This document shows, in pieces, positions 1 to 5,616 of a DNA stretch of 6,442 nt (its first letter is position 1; each line of letters opens with the position of its first letter). The notes below the pieces were generated by a model that saw nothing but the letters and a program-made list of their open reading frames with translations, was not told the origin of the DNA and ran no database searches. Position numbers and translations under genes: made by a program. The DNA is from Candidatus Bathyarchaeota archaeon (GTDB taxonomy: Archaea; Asgardarchaeota; Lokiarchaeia; Sigyniarchaeales; Sigyniarchaeaceae), in NCBI GenBank assembly GCA_014729935.1, contig WJJB01000121.1:1-6442 (forward strand), in the 5' to 3' direction.

Positions 1-1
1 C

Positions 2-1201
2 CGGCTTGCAGAAGTGATCATAAACACTGGAGCCACCCCCTCCCTCGTGAGTGACACCGCGGTTATTCCCGCGTTACAAAAACTTGGTATTTCATTGCCT
101 GATGCTCGGGATTATGCACAAGTTGGATGCTTGGAACCCACATCCACCGGTCGCACGTTTGGCCACACGGGTGCTATCTTGCTAAACGTGATGGCGGCAC
201 TTGAATTGGCAGGGGGAAATGGGAATTCAAGGCGTCTTGAAGGTATCGGATTGCGGACGGGACGGTTGGATTCATTTGACACCTTTGAAGATTTTTTCAA
301 CGCGGTGAAGCAACAGCTTGAATTCATCATTCGCCACGCCACCCGCTTGAACAACGAGCTTGGACAGGTATGGCGTTACTTGCACCCGCAACCGTTACTC
401 TCGGCATTGTTCGAAGGCCCCATGGAACATGGAAAGTCATTACTCGATGGTGGCGCGACATACAATTCCTCAGGAATTGCATTCATAGCCTTGGCTGATT
501 TAATTGATTCATTGCATGCAATCAGGCAGCTCGTATTCATTGAAAAGCGATTTACCCTTGAACAACTCGTGAATATTACCAATGACAATTTCAAGGGGCA
601 TGATAAATTGCATTCCAAGGTTGTTCATAAAATCATGCATTTTGGCAATGGAATCGAAGAGATTGATGATATAGGTCAGGATCTCGTGGATTTCATTTAC
701 AGGGTTTCCACGGGAATCAAGAACTATCGCGGAGGCCCATATTCACCAGGATACTGGTCAATGACCATTCATAGTGGATTCGGAAAAATAACAGGAGCAT
801 ATCCCCATGGCAAGCTCAAGGGCGATAACTTTGCCTCGGGTCTCACGCCAGTCTCCTTCGGCCAGCAGCAAGGACCAACTGGGGTTTTCAACAGCCTTGC
901 CCATCTGGATTCGAGTAAGATGCCAAACGGGATGGCATTGAACATGAAGTTTTCCAAGAACTTGTTCAACTCCCCGGGAAAACTGGATATCTTCATTTCC
1001 TTGTTCAAGGCCTATTTTAAGAAAGGTGGGATGCAAGTGCAATTCACCATTCACGACCCAAAAATTTTGCTAGACGCGCGCGATAATCCTGGCAAGTATC
1101 CTGACTTGATGGTGCGCATTAGCGGGTACACGGCGTATTTCAACGATCTCAACGAGCAAATGAAAAAAGAAATCATCGAGAGAGCCTTAATGGACCTTTA
1201 G
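2..1201 (+). CDS. Glycyl radical enzyme (pyruvate formate-lyase/glycerol dehydratase family), C-terminal part, 5' end outside window
   Basis: This is the C-terminal half of a glycyl radical enzyme. The reading frame is open to the left edge, so the GTG at 14 is only an internal codon; about 399 residues are visible, of roughly 780-850 usual for the family. Counting from that GTG, the thiyl-radical cysteine is residue 39 in GCLEP (codon 128-130). The glycyl radical Gly is residue 371 in VRISGYTAYF (codon 1124-1126), near the C-terminus as in the family. The stretch QQGPTGVFNSLAHLD is typical of the C-terminal barrel. The Cys-x-Glu pattern fits dehydratase, decarboxylase and C-N lyase members; true pyruvate formate-lyase has two adjacent cysteines. 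The Asp expected 14 residues after the Cys in diol dehydratases appears to be Gly here, so the substrate is unknown. Such cytosolic anaerobic enzymes need a radical-SAM activase; none is visible in the window. Family assignment is very sure, reaction unsure. Confidence 0.93.
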   Translation, partial: RLAEVIINTGATPSLVSDTAVIPALQKLGISLPDARDYAQVGCLEPTSTGRTFGHTGAILLNVMAALELAGGNGNSRRLEGIGLRTGRLDSFDTFEDFFNAVKQQLEFIIRHATRLNNELGQVWRYLHPQPLLSALFEGPMEHGKSLLDGGATYNSSGIAFIALADLIDSLHAIRQLVFIEKRFTLEQLVNITNDNFKGHDKLHSKVVHKIMHFGNGIEEIDDIGQDLVDFIYRVSTGIKNYRGGPYSPGYWSMTIHSGFGKITGAYPHGKLKGDNFASGLTPVSFGQQQGPTGVFNSLAHLDSSKMPNGMALNMKFSKNLFNSPGKLDIFISLFKAYFKKGGMQVQFTIHDPKILLDARDNPGKYPDLMVRISGYTAYFNDLNEQMKKEIIERALMDL

Positions 1202-1257
1202 CAAGATAATAATTGGTTCCTCCTAATTTGAATAATCATGGATTATAGCTAAACCCT

Positions 1258-1262
1258 GGTGA
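1258..1262 (+). promoter_or_regulatory. GGTGA ribosome binding site of the 7TM gene
   Basis: GGTGA lies nine bases before the ATG at 1272. It matches the GGUGA part of the consensus complementary to the 16S 3' end. The gene at 2692 has the same five bases at exactly the same spacing, which supports both starts. Two weak AT-rich stretches, 1204-1212 and 1242-1247, could be TATA boxes. The second would put the transcript start almost at the ATG, which does not fit a leader with a binding site, so no promoter is called here. Confidence 0.55.
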
Positions 1263-1271
1263 GAATCTAAC

Positions 1272-2405
1272 ATGCTTGCATCGTTTTTAACGCCTGAGAT
1301 GATCGAGGACATCAAGCTCATGATTCGCTTTTTCGCAATATTGATTAATTTTTATGCTGCTTTTCTCGTGGGCAAGCGAATCAAGGAAGCTGGATTGATT
1401 TCGGCAACAACTGGATTTACCTTTTACTTGATAGGCAATGGATTTTTCCAATGGGGATTTTTGATTATCTTGTTTTACCCTGAATGGGAATTCCAATTGA
1501 TTTTCTACCGGATTGTAAATACAATTTACATTTGTTCCATGGCATTATTCTGTTTCATCGCTGAATACAAGAAACGTGAAGACGACCTGAAACACCCCGA
1601 GTACCTGAGCAATAAAGGTGAAAAAGAGAGGCAAAAATTCCACTTCACGTGGACGTTGATTGCCATTAGCGCCCTCGTTATATTCTTCGTCTTGATCGCC
1701 TTGGGATACACGAATGAGATAGGAATCGCATTTCTCGTCATGGTAGTTCCATTCGTCGCAACTTCGAGTTTTGCATTAAACAAGATCCAATCTCTCGCGA
1801 TGCTCAAGGATCGGAAGCCCGTCGCGTGGTTTTTAGTCGGTTTGATGATCGCTGGCTTCAGCAATTTCACTGCAGGGGGTGAAATCATGGAAACATTGCA
1901 GGGATTTGCTTCCATTTTCGGAACATTGATGATGGTGAAAGGATGGCGGATGGTTCCACCGCTTACCGAATTGAATTGGTACCGTGACCTGTATCGCCTA
2001 CTCGTGCTGCAACGGAAGGGAACGCTGGTCATGTTCACCTACGAGTTCCAGAAAGAGGAAGAAAGCCAAGAAACAAATGGAGACCATCGAGGTGATACCG
2101 ATGGCTTGCTTGCCGGTGGTGCACTAAGCGGCATACAGTCACTACTAGGTGAGATACTGGAAACCAAGGGAACTGACGGACTAAACCAAATCGACCACGG
2201 GGGAAAGACCATCTACTTTAACCACGGGGAAAATGCCTCTTACGTCCTGTTCACTTCAGGACAATCCATGGAATTCATGGCACGATTAGACCTGTTCAAG
2301 CTGAAATTCAGGAATGCATACGGGAATTTAGTTGATGATTGGAATGGCAATGTCGCCGTGTTCAAGGATGCGATCGACATTGTACATGATGTCTTCAAGT
2401 TCTAA
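1272..2405 (+). CDS. Seven-helix membrane protein with C-terminal longin/roadblock-like domain
   Basis: The protein has 377 residues and falls into two parts. Residues ~1-225 hold seven hydrophobic segments, at about 14-34, 42-68, 74-96, 126-145, 150-169, 184-202 and 207-223. A charged loop lies between helices 3 and 4 (about 98-123), and there is no cleavable signal peptide. Residues ~232-377 are soluble. They start after WRMVPPLTELNWYRDL with a hydrophobic strand (LYRLLVLQRKGTLVMFTYEF), then a variable acidic linker, a helix (GGALSGIQSLLGEIL), two strands (KTIYFNHGE and ASYVLFTS) and long C-terminal helices. This order of strand pair, long helix, strands and helix resembles the longin/roadblock-like domains abundant in Asgard archaea, where such domains often associate with small GTPases. 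The exact family was recognised by pattern only. A role as a membrane sensor or a GTPase anchor is inference. The ATG is supported by GGTGA nine bases upstream. Confidence 0.85.
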   Translation: MLASFLTPEMIEDIKLMIRFFAILINFYAAFLVGKRIKEAGLISATTGFTFYLIGNGFFQWGFLIILFYPEWEFQLIFYRIVNTIYICSMALFCFIAEYKKREDDLKHPEYLSNKGEKERQKFHFTWTLIAISALVIFFVLIALGYTNEIGIAFLVMVVPFVATSSFALNKIQSLAMLKDRKPVAWFLVGLMIAGFSNFTAGGEIMETLQGFASIFGTLMMVKGWRMVPPLTELNWYRDLYRLLVLQRKGTLVMFTYEFQKEEESQETNGDHRGDTDGLLAGGALSGIQSLLGEILETKGTDGLNQIDHGGKTIYFNHGENASYVLFTSGQSMEFMARLDLFKLKFRNAYGNLVDDWNGNVAVFKDAIDIVHDVFKF

Positions 2406-2455
2406 GTATTCATGCGACCTCCCGTGAAAACCGCATCCTCCTTCAACCAAGGTGT

Positions 2456-2487
2456 GGATGAATCGGGATCTTTTCCGATTACCATCC
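2456..2487 (+). repeat. Stem-loop downstream of the 7TM gene
   Basis: AATCGG (2461-2466) and CCGATT (2475-2480) pair perfectly around an eight-base loop. Beyond an asymmetric internal loop, GGAT (2456-2459) can pair with ATCC (2484-2487). It lies 50 bases after the stop of the 7TM gene and could help end or protect that transcript. No oligo-T tract follows directly, so it is not called a terminator. Its role is unknown. Confidence 0.45.
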
Positions 2488-2605
2488 CCCGTCATACGCG
2501 TGATCCTTTTGCGTCATTAAGTCCACTCGTTCGCGTGTTTTTCTCGCATTTTCTTTCCCACGGTAAAATAAAAGCACCATTCTCTCGAAGTGAATGATTT
2601 TGCTA

Positions 2606-2619
2606 CGTTCTCGGGAACG
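2606..2619. promoter_or_regulatory. Inverted repeat CGTTC-N4-GAACG, possible operator
   Basis: The arms CGTTC and GAACG are exact reverse complements around TCGG, and GAACG is partly repeated directly afterwards (GAACGAACG). The repeat ends twelve bases before the TATA-like box of the ubiquitin-like gene. A dimeric activator or repressor could bind there. A 5-bp repeat can occur by chance, so the regulatory reading is tentative. Confidence 0.3.
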
Positions 2620-2631
2620 AACGGCAATTTC

Positions 2632-2637
2632 TTTATA
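2632..2637 (+). promoter_or_regulatory. TATA-like box of the ubiquitin-like gene
   Basis: TTTATA sits 55 bases before the ATG at 2692. Archaeal transcription usually starts about 25 bases after the TATA box, which would give a start near 2660 and a leader of about 30 bases, enough to include the GGTGA at 2678. The bases just upstream (GGCAATTTC) are only a weak match to a purine-rich BRE. This is the best promoter candidate in the window. Confidence 0.45.
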
Positions 2638-2677
2638 GCACCGCAGCTTTCAAATCTTGTCTACCAGCGAGATGCTT

Positions 2678-2682
2678 GGTGA
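2678..2682 (+). promoter_or_regulatory. GGTGA ribosome binding site of the ubiquitin-like gene
   Basis: GGTGA is nine bases before the ATG at 2692, the same motif and spacing as for the gene at 1272. It fixes the start and argues that the plus-strand frame is real and the overlapping antisense frame (2650-3204) is not. Confidence 0.55.
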
Positions 2683-2691
2683 AATCCAGAT

Positions 2692-3231
2692 ATGGCAAAA
2701 AAATACAGAATGTATTGTGATTCGGAAGAAGGTATCATCGAACGCACCGTTGAAATTGAGGGAAATGACACGTTTGCACAGGTCAAGAATAAAGTAATGG
2801 ATGCCTTCGGAAAGAAAGAGCAAGACACCTATGGAAAAGTATTCCTGCAGCAACAAATCGAGATCAGGGATCTGGATAGCGTGCATTACAAGGACAAGCG
2901 ATTCGGTGAAATTAGCAATTTCAGCAACACGGAATCGATGGAAGTTCATTTCAAGAACGTTCCCATCTTGTTTCTGCTGTTCACGAATGACAAGAAAACC
3001 CTGCGACACGTGTTGCACGTGAACCCGTCGGAAAATATAAGGAAGGTGGAAGACATGGTCACCGAGGCTTTCGACCTGCGGGATGACATTGACCTTGATT
3101 TCTTGCACCAGGGTTTCTTGATGGTTGACACGAAGGAGTTGAGGGATTTTGAAAATTTCGACCCGGCGCATTCCATCGTGGTGATCCCGCGCATCTTCAA
3201 CCATGAACTAGAGCGCGTTACATTGAAATGA
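2692..3231 (+). CDS. Tandem ubiquitin-like (beta-grasp) protein without C-terminal Gly-Gly
   Basis: The protein has 179 residues and seems to consist of two beta-grasp units. The second (about 91-168) follows ubiquitin closely: a first hairpin, then VNPSENIRKVEDMVTEAFDL, which parallels ubiquitin's VEPSDTIENVKAKIQ helix entry, then LDFLHQGFLMVDTKELRDF, which parallels LIFAGKQLEDGRTLSDY, and a last strand SIVVIPRI. The first unit (about 5-88) shows the same order (VEIEGNDTFAQVKNKVMDAF, a KVFLQQ strand, MEVHFK). VKNKVMDAF and VEDMVTEAF align as an internal repeat. The C-terminus is HELERVTLK, so there is no diglycine for activation by an E1 and no processing site is obvious. There is no signal peptide or membrane helix, so it is probably a cytosolic adaptor rather than a conjugated modifier. 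No E1, E2, E3 or deubiquitinase gene is visible nearby. It has its own TATA-like box and GGTGA. The fold call is from pattern alone; an unrelated two-domain alpha/beta protein is possible. Confidence 0.8.
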   Translation: MAKKYRMYCDSEEGIIERTVEIEGNDTFAQVKNKVMDAFGKKEQDTYGKVFLQQQIEIRDLDSVHYKDKRFGEISNFSNTESMEVHFKNVPILFLLFTNDKKTLRHVLHVNPSENIRKVEDMVTEAFDLRDDIDLDFLHQGFLMVDTKELRDFENFDPAHSIVVIPRIFNHELERVTLK

Positions 3232-3250
3232 ACAAGGGAAGCACAACTTA

Positions 3251-3270
3251 TCTCCATTTTCTCTTCTTTC
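3251..3270 (+). terminator. T-rich tract after the ubiquitin-like gene
   Basis: The plus strand becomes pyrimidine-rich 20-40 bases after the stop codon, with short T runs at 3257-3260, 3264-3265 and 3267-3269. Archaeal RNA polymerase can stop at oligo-T tracts without a hairpin. The runs are short and interrupted by C, so this is a weak candidate. Confidence 0.3.
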
Positions 3271-3319
3271 GAGGTCCGTCGATTGAAGGAGAATTAAGAC
3301 ACGAGCATTACCTTTTAGC

Positions 3320-3325
3320 AAAAAA
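3320..3325 (-). terminator. Oligo-T terminator of the trp operon (distal)
   Basis: Six A on the plus strand give TTTTTT in the minus-strand transcript, about 70 bases after the trpG stop. It is the longest homopolymer in the convergent spacer and fits hairpin-free archaeal termination, probably as a backup to the tract at 3373-3377. Confidence 0.4.
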
Positions 3326-3372
3326 TAGCGGTATTTGTTTACATCATGGTGGAGAAATTTAAGAATTGGTAG

Positions 3373-3377
3373 AAAAA
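3373..3377 (-). terminator. Oligo-T terminator of the trp operon (proximal)
   Basis: AAAAA on the plus strand gives TTTTT in the transcript 18 bases after the trpG stop. Together with the TTTTTT at 3325-3320 it forms a plausible two-step stop before the convergent gene is reached. No strong hairpin precedes it. Confidence 0.4.
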
Positions 3378-3394
3378 TGGGAGATGGAGCCCTC

Positions 3395-4042
3395 TCAAGC
3401 CTTCCCAAGGAAATTGGTTAGAATGCGAATGCCATGTGGACGCATCATGATGGATTCCGGGTGGAATTGCACGCCGAAGGTGGCGTGAGTTTCATGCGAG
3501 ATTGCCATGATAGTTCCATCATCTGCCATTGCCCTGATCTTCAAGCAAGTTGGAAGTAAATCTGCTTTTGCAGCCAATGAATGATATCGAACGACCGAAC
3601 AGGGATTTGGAATACCCTCGAATAGGTTCTCTCCATCATGGAATATCTTGGACATCTTCCCGTGCATGGGACCAACCCTTGCCCGTCCAACGTATTCTAT
3701 ATCCTGTGATTCTCCAAATGCCTCGCAGATCGCTTGATGTCCAAGGCACACGCCAAGAATGGGAATGTTGCCCGTGTATTCCCTGATGATACGGATAACG
3801 TTTCCAGTATCATGTTTCGGGTGTCCCGGGCCTGGAGAAATGATGATCTTGCTTGGATTGAATTCCGCAACCCCCTCAAGCGATATGGCATTTTGAACGA
3901 CTTTCACCTTTGCCTCAGATGCCATGCAGATATAATTGACCAAATTATACACGAATGAATCTTGATTATTGATGAACAGCACTCGCTGCTCACCAGGCAC
4001 GCAGGGAACGCCACATTTTACCGTTCGAATCTTTTCAACCAA
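3395..4042 (-). CDS. trpG: Anthranilate synthase component II, glutamine amidotransferase
   Basis: A class I glutamine amidotransferase that hydrolyses glutamine and passes ammonia to TrpE for anthranilate formation. Numbering from the TTG start: INNQDSFVYNLVNY (24-37), the oxyanion loop SPGPG (69-73), nucleophile Cys99 in GVCLGHQ, RYHSL (152-156), and His194/Glu196 in FHPES complete the catalytic set. The TTG at 4042 lies eight bases after a full AGGAGGT (4057-4051) and gives 215 residues. That adds about 20 residues, including Cys10 and Cys14 in CGVPC, before the point where relatives normally begin. An alternative GTG at 3982 (residue 21) lies seven bases after an internal GGTGA (3994-3990) and gives 195 residues, the usual family length. 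It follows the trpE stop by two bases, so coupling is likely. The sister enzyme PabA looks nearly the same; the trpE and trpA neighbours decide for tryptophan. Confidence 0.95.
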   Translation of the reverse strand: MVEKIRTVKCGVPCVPGEQRVLFINNQDSFVYNLVNYICMASEAKVKVVQNAISLEGVAEFNPSKIIISPGPGHPKHDTGNVIRIIREYTGNIPILGVCLGHQAICEAFGESQDIEYVGRARVGPMHGKMSKIFHDGENLFEGIPNPCSVVRYHSLAAKADLLPTCLKIRAMADDGTIMAISHETHATFGVQFHPESIMMRPHGIRILTNFLGKA

Positions 4043-4044
4043 TG

Positions 4045-5616
4045 TTAACGACCTCCTCCATTCTCATGGGCCATGCTCTCGGCAAACGCCACTGTCGAAA
4101 GCACTCCCTTCAGCTTGTTTGCCGTTTCAATGTATTCCAGCCGTGGCTGAGAGTCCGCCACGATCCCTGCTCCTGCCTGGGCTACATAGCGCTCGTTCTT
4201 GTTGAACAGGGTCCTGATGCTAATAGCCATATCCATGTCTCCCGTGAAGCTAATGTATCCCACGCATCCCGCGTATGGCCCCCTGCTTTCAGGTTCCAAT
4301 TGGTTGATGATCTCCATCGCTCGTTGCTTTGGTGCCCCTGATACGGTTCCTGCTGGAAACACAGATTCAAGCACCGAGAATGGATCGAGCAATGATCGGG
4401 AATGAACCTTGCTTGTCAGGTGCATCACGTTCGGGAATTTCTTAAGGCGAATCAGCTCATCCGTGATTACAGTTCCAGGAATGCTTACCCTTGAAAGATC
4501 ATTCCGGGCAAGGTCTACGAGCATCACGTGCTCGGCAATTTCCTTTTCATCTTCCAGCAATTCCGTTTCCATTTTCAGCTCGTCTGCAGGATCGCGCCCG
4601 CGTCGCCGGGTTCCCGCTATTGGGACAGTCATCAGGGTATCCCTATCCTTCGTTATCAATGCTTCTGGACTGCTTCCAATGATACGGATATTTCCCCCAT
4701 GGATCCCGGGGAAGTTCAAAAAGAACATGTAGGGCGAGGGATTGAGAATGCGTAACCCGGCGTACACATCGAGTGGATCAACCGTGGAATCTGTTACCAT
4801 CTTCCTTGAGAGGACCGCTTGGATGATGTCTCCTGCCAAGATATGTTCCTTGCAATCTTGTATCATGGCGGTCCAATCATCAATTCCGATCAAACTTTCA
4901 AAGTTATCTTCGAGATTAGTCAATGAATGTCCTTCAAGGGTTTGTCTCTTGCTTTGCTTCTTAAATCCTTCGAGAAGACGATTAATATCGTTTCCATTTT
5001 CGGGGGATTTCCCGAAGCCCGTTTCTATCAAGTACAGGTTGCAAGTCGTGTGAGAGTATGCTAGCACGGTGGTAAACAATCCGAATATTGCATCGGGAAA
5101 TGCTTCTTGGCTTGATATCTCCGGTTCATAGCCCACGCGGGATGCAATGATGTCATATCCAACATACCCGAGTAATCCCCCTGAAAAAACCTTCCTGGGA
5201 AACAGCTCGGGCATCGCGGACTTGGATATGGGGAATATCTCCCTCAACATTTCCAATCCCTTGATTTTCATGGGAACCGCATCATCGAATGGCAAGGTAT
5301 AATCATCTTCAGTAGATACCACGGAACGTCCCGCTTCCTTGATGATCTCTCCTGTTTCGGTAAAAATACTTGGAAATACCAGCTCATCCCCCGCTATCTT
5401 TACCAAAAAATCAGGTTTCAAGCCAATAAATGAGAACATCATCTCATTGGAGTGTTCACCGACCGATTCCAGCAGGATGTTGATTCCAAGCTCGTCCTCT
5501 TTCCTGATGAACCGGAAAAAGGAGAATATGTCCTTTATTTTTCCTAATTTTCGAATGCTAATGTCGAAATCCATGTTTTTATTCCTCTGTTGTTTTATAT
5601 TTTCCAGAATTTTCAT
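4045..5616 (-). CDS. trpE: Anthranilate synthase component I
   Basis: This chorismate-binding subunit makes anthranilate and pyruvate from chorismate and ammonia, the first committed step to tryptophan. The N-terminal domain (about 15-190) has LLES at 48-51, the region that binds tryptophan for feedback inhibition in known TrpE proteins, and GGLLGYVGYD (146-155). The catalytic domain (about 240-512) carries NPSPYMFF (292-299), PIAGTRRRG (332-340), EHVMLVDLARND (362-373), PAGTVSGAPK (421-430), AGAGIVADS (481-489) and EYIET (494-498), the last with the expected metal-binding acidic residues. The length of 523 is normal. The ATG at 5616 shares ATGA with the trpA stop but has no clear binding site. 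A second ATG at 5574 (residue 15) has AGAGGA at 5588-5583 and would give 509 residues starting MDFDISIRKLGKI, a better fit to where relatives begin. PabB or isochorismate synthase are less likely given the motifs and neighbours. Confidence 0.96.
   Translation of the reverse strand: MKILENIKQQRNKNMDFDISIRKLGKIKDIFSFFRFIRKEDELGINILLESVGEHSNEMMFSFIGLKPDFLVKIAGDELVFPSIFTETGEIIKEAGRSVVSTEDDYTLPFDDAVPMKIKGLEMLREIFPISKSAMPELFPRKVFSGGLLGYVGYDIIASRVGYEPEISSQEAFPDAIFGLFTTVLAYSHTTCNLYLIETGFGKSPENGNDINRLLEGFKKQSKRQTLEGHSLTNLEDNFESLIGIDDWTAMIQDCKEHILAGDIIQAVLSRKMVTDSTVDPLDVYAGLRILNPSPYMFFLNFPGIHGGNIRIIGSSPEALITKDRDTLMTVPIAGTRRRGRDPADELKMETELLEDEKEIAEHVMLVDLARNDLSRVSIPGTVITDELIRLKKFPNVMHLTSKVHSRSLLDPFSVLESVFPAGTVSGAPKQRAMEIINQLEPESRGPYAGCVGYISFTGDMDMAISIRTLFNKNERYVAQAGAGIVADSQPRLEYIETANKLKGVLSTVAFAESMAHENGGGR
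4051..4057 (-). promoter_or_regulatory. AGGAGGT ribosome binding site of trpG inside the trpE 3' end
   Basis: This is the strongest Shine-Dalgarno sequence in the window. It lies within the last codons of trpE (which spell Gly-Gly-Gly-Arg), eight bases before the TTG at 4042. Its place lets ribosomes finishing trpE restart on trpG, as fits two subunits needed in equal amounts. It is the main argument for the TTG start. Confidence 0.6.
5583..5588 (-). promoter_or_regulatory. AGAGGA ribosome binding site for an alternative trpE start
   Basis: GAGG (5587-5584) lies nine bases before the ATG at 5574, while the upstream ATG at 5616 has no comparable motif. If used, trpE would begin 14 codons later, and the lysine/asparagine-rich leader (KQQRNKN) would be untranslated or read only by coupling from trpA. 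Confidence 0.45.
5613..5616 (-). other. ATGA stop/start overlap of trpA and trpE
   Basis: Read on the minus strand, ATGA contains the trpE ATG (5616-5614) and the trpA stop TGA (5615-5613). Such overlaps usually mean that one ribosome can end one gene and begin the next. This supports a single transcript for trpA, trpE and trpG. Confidence 0.6.

Larger units (their letters stand above)
2406..2691. other. Intergenic spacer, 286 bp, probably regulatory and non-coding
   Basis: This spacer separates the 7TM gene from the ubiquitin-like gene. It contains a stem-loop near its left end (2456-2487), a perfect short inverted repeat (2606-2619), a TATA-like box (2632-2637) and a ribosome binding site (2678-2682). 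A 61-codon open frame at 2412-2597 is judged spurious: it follows the preceding stop without a binding site, and its Ser/Pro/Phe-rich composition looks like translated non-coding DNA. No tRNA-like cloverleaf was seen. Confidence 0.6.

Noticed and set aside
14..16. GTG at 14 as the true start of the glycyl radical enzyme
   Set aside because: The frame is open to the window edge and the protein starts mid-domain just before the active-site cysteine, so the gene begins outside the window.
1526..2038. Minus-strand frame of 170 codons inside the 7TM gene
   Set aside because: It is antisense to a clear membrane protein, with no domain pattern and no reason for a promoter there.
2412..2597. Small plus-strand frame of 61 codons after the 7TM gene
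   Set aside because: There is no ribosome binding site, the composition is low-information, and it overlaps a stem-loop. Most likely chance.
2650..3204. Long minus-strand frame (184 codons) opposite the ubiquitin-like gene
   Set aside because: Its protein is rich in Val, His and Phe without a recognisable pattern, as is usual for antisense of a real gene. The plus frame has a fold pattern, a GGTGA site and a TATA-like box.
3208..3408. Minus-strand frame of 66 codons spanning the convergent spacer
   Set aside because: It needs a TTG start inside trpG, runs through the oligo-T tracts and into the convergent gene, and resembles nothing known.
4409..4732. Plus-strand frames of about 60-120 codons within trpE and trpA
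   Set aside because: All lie antisense to strongly conserved enzyme domains, and their Ser/Arg-rich sequence is typical of shadow frames.
3395..5616. trpE/trpG as pabB/pabA (folate) genes
   Set aside because: The families are similar, but the overlap with trpA, the LLES feedback motif and the order in one operon point to anthranilate synthase.
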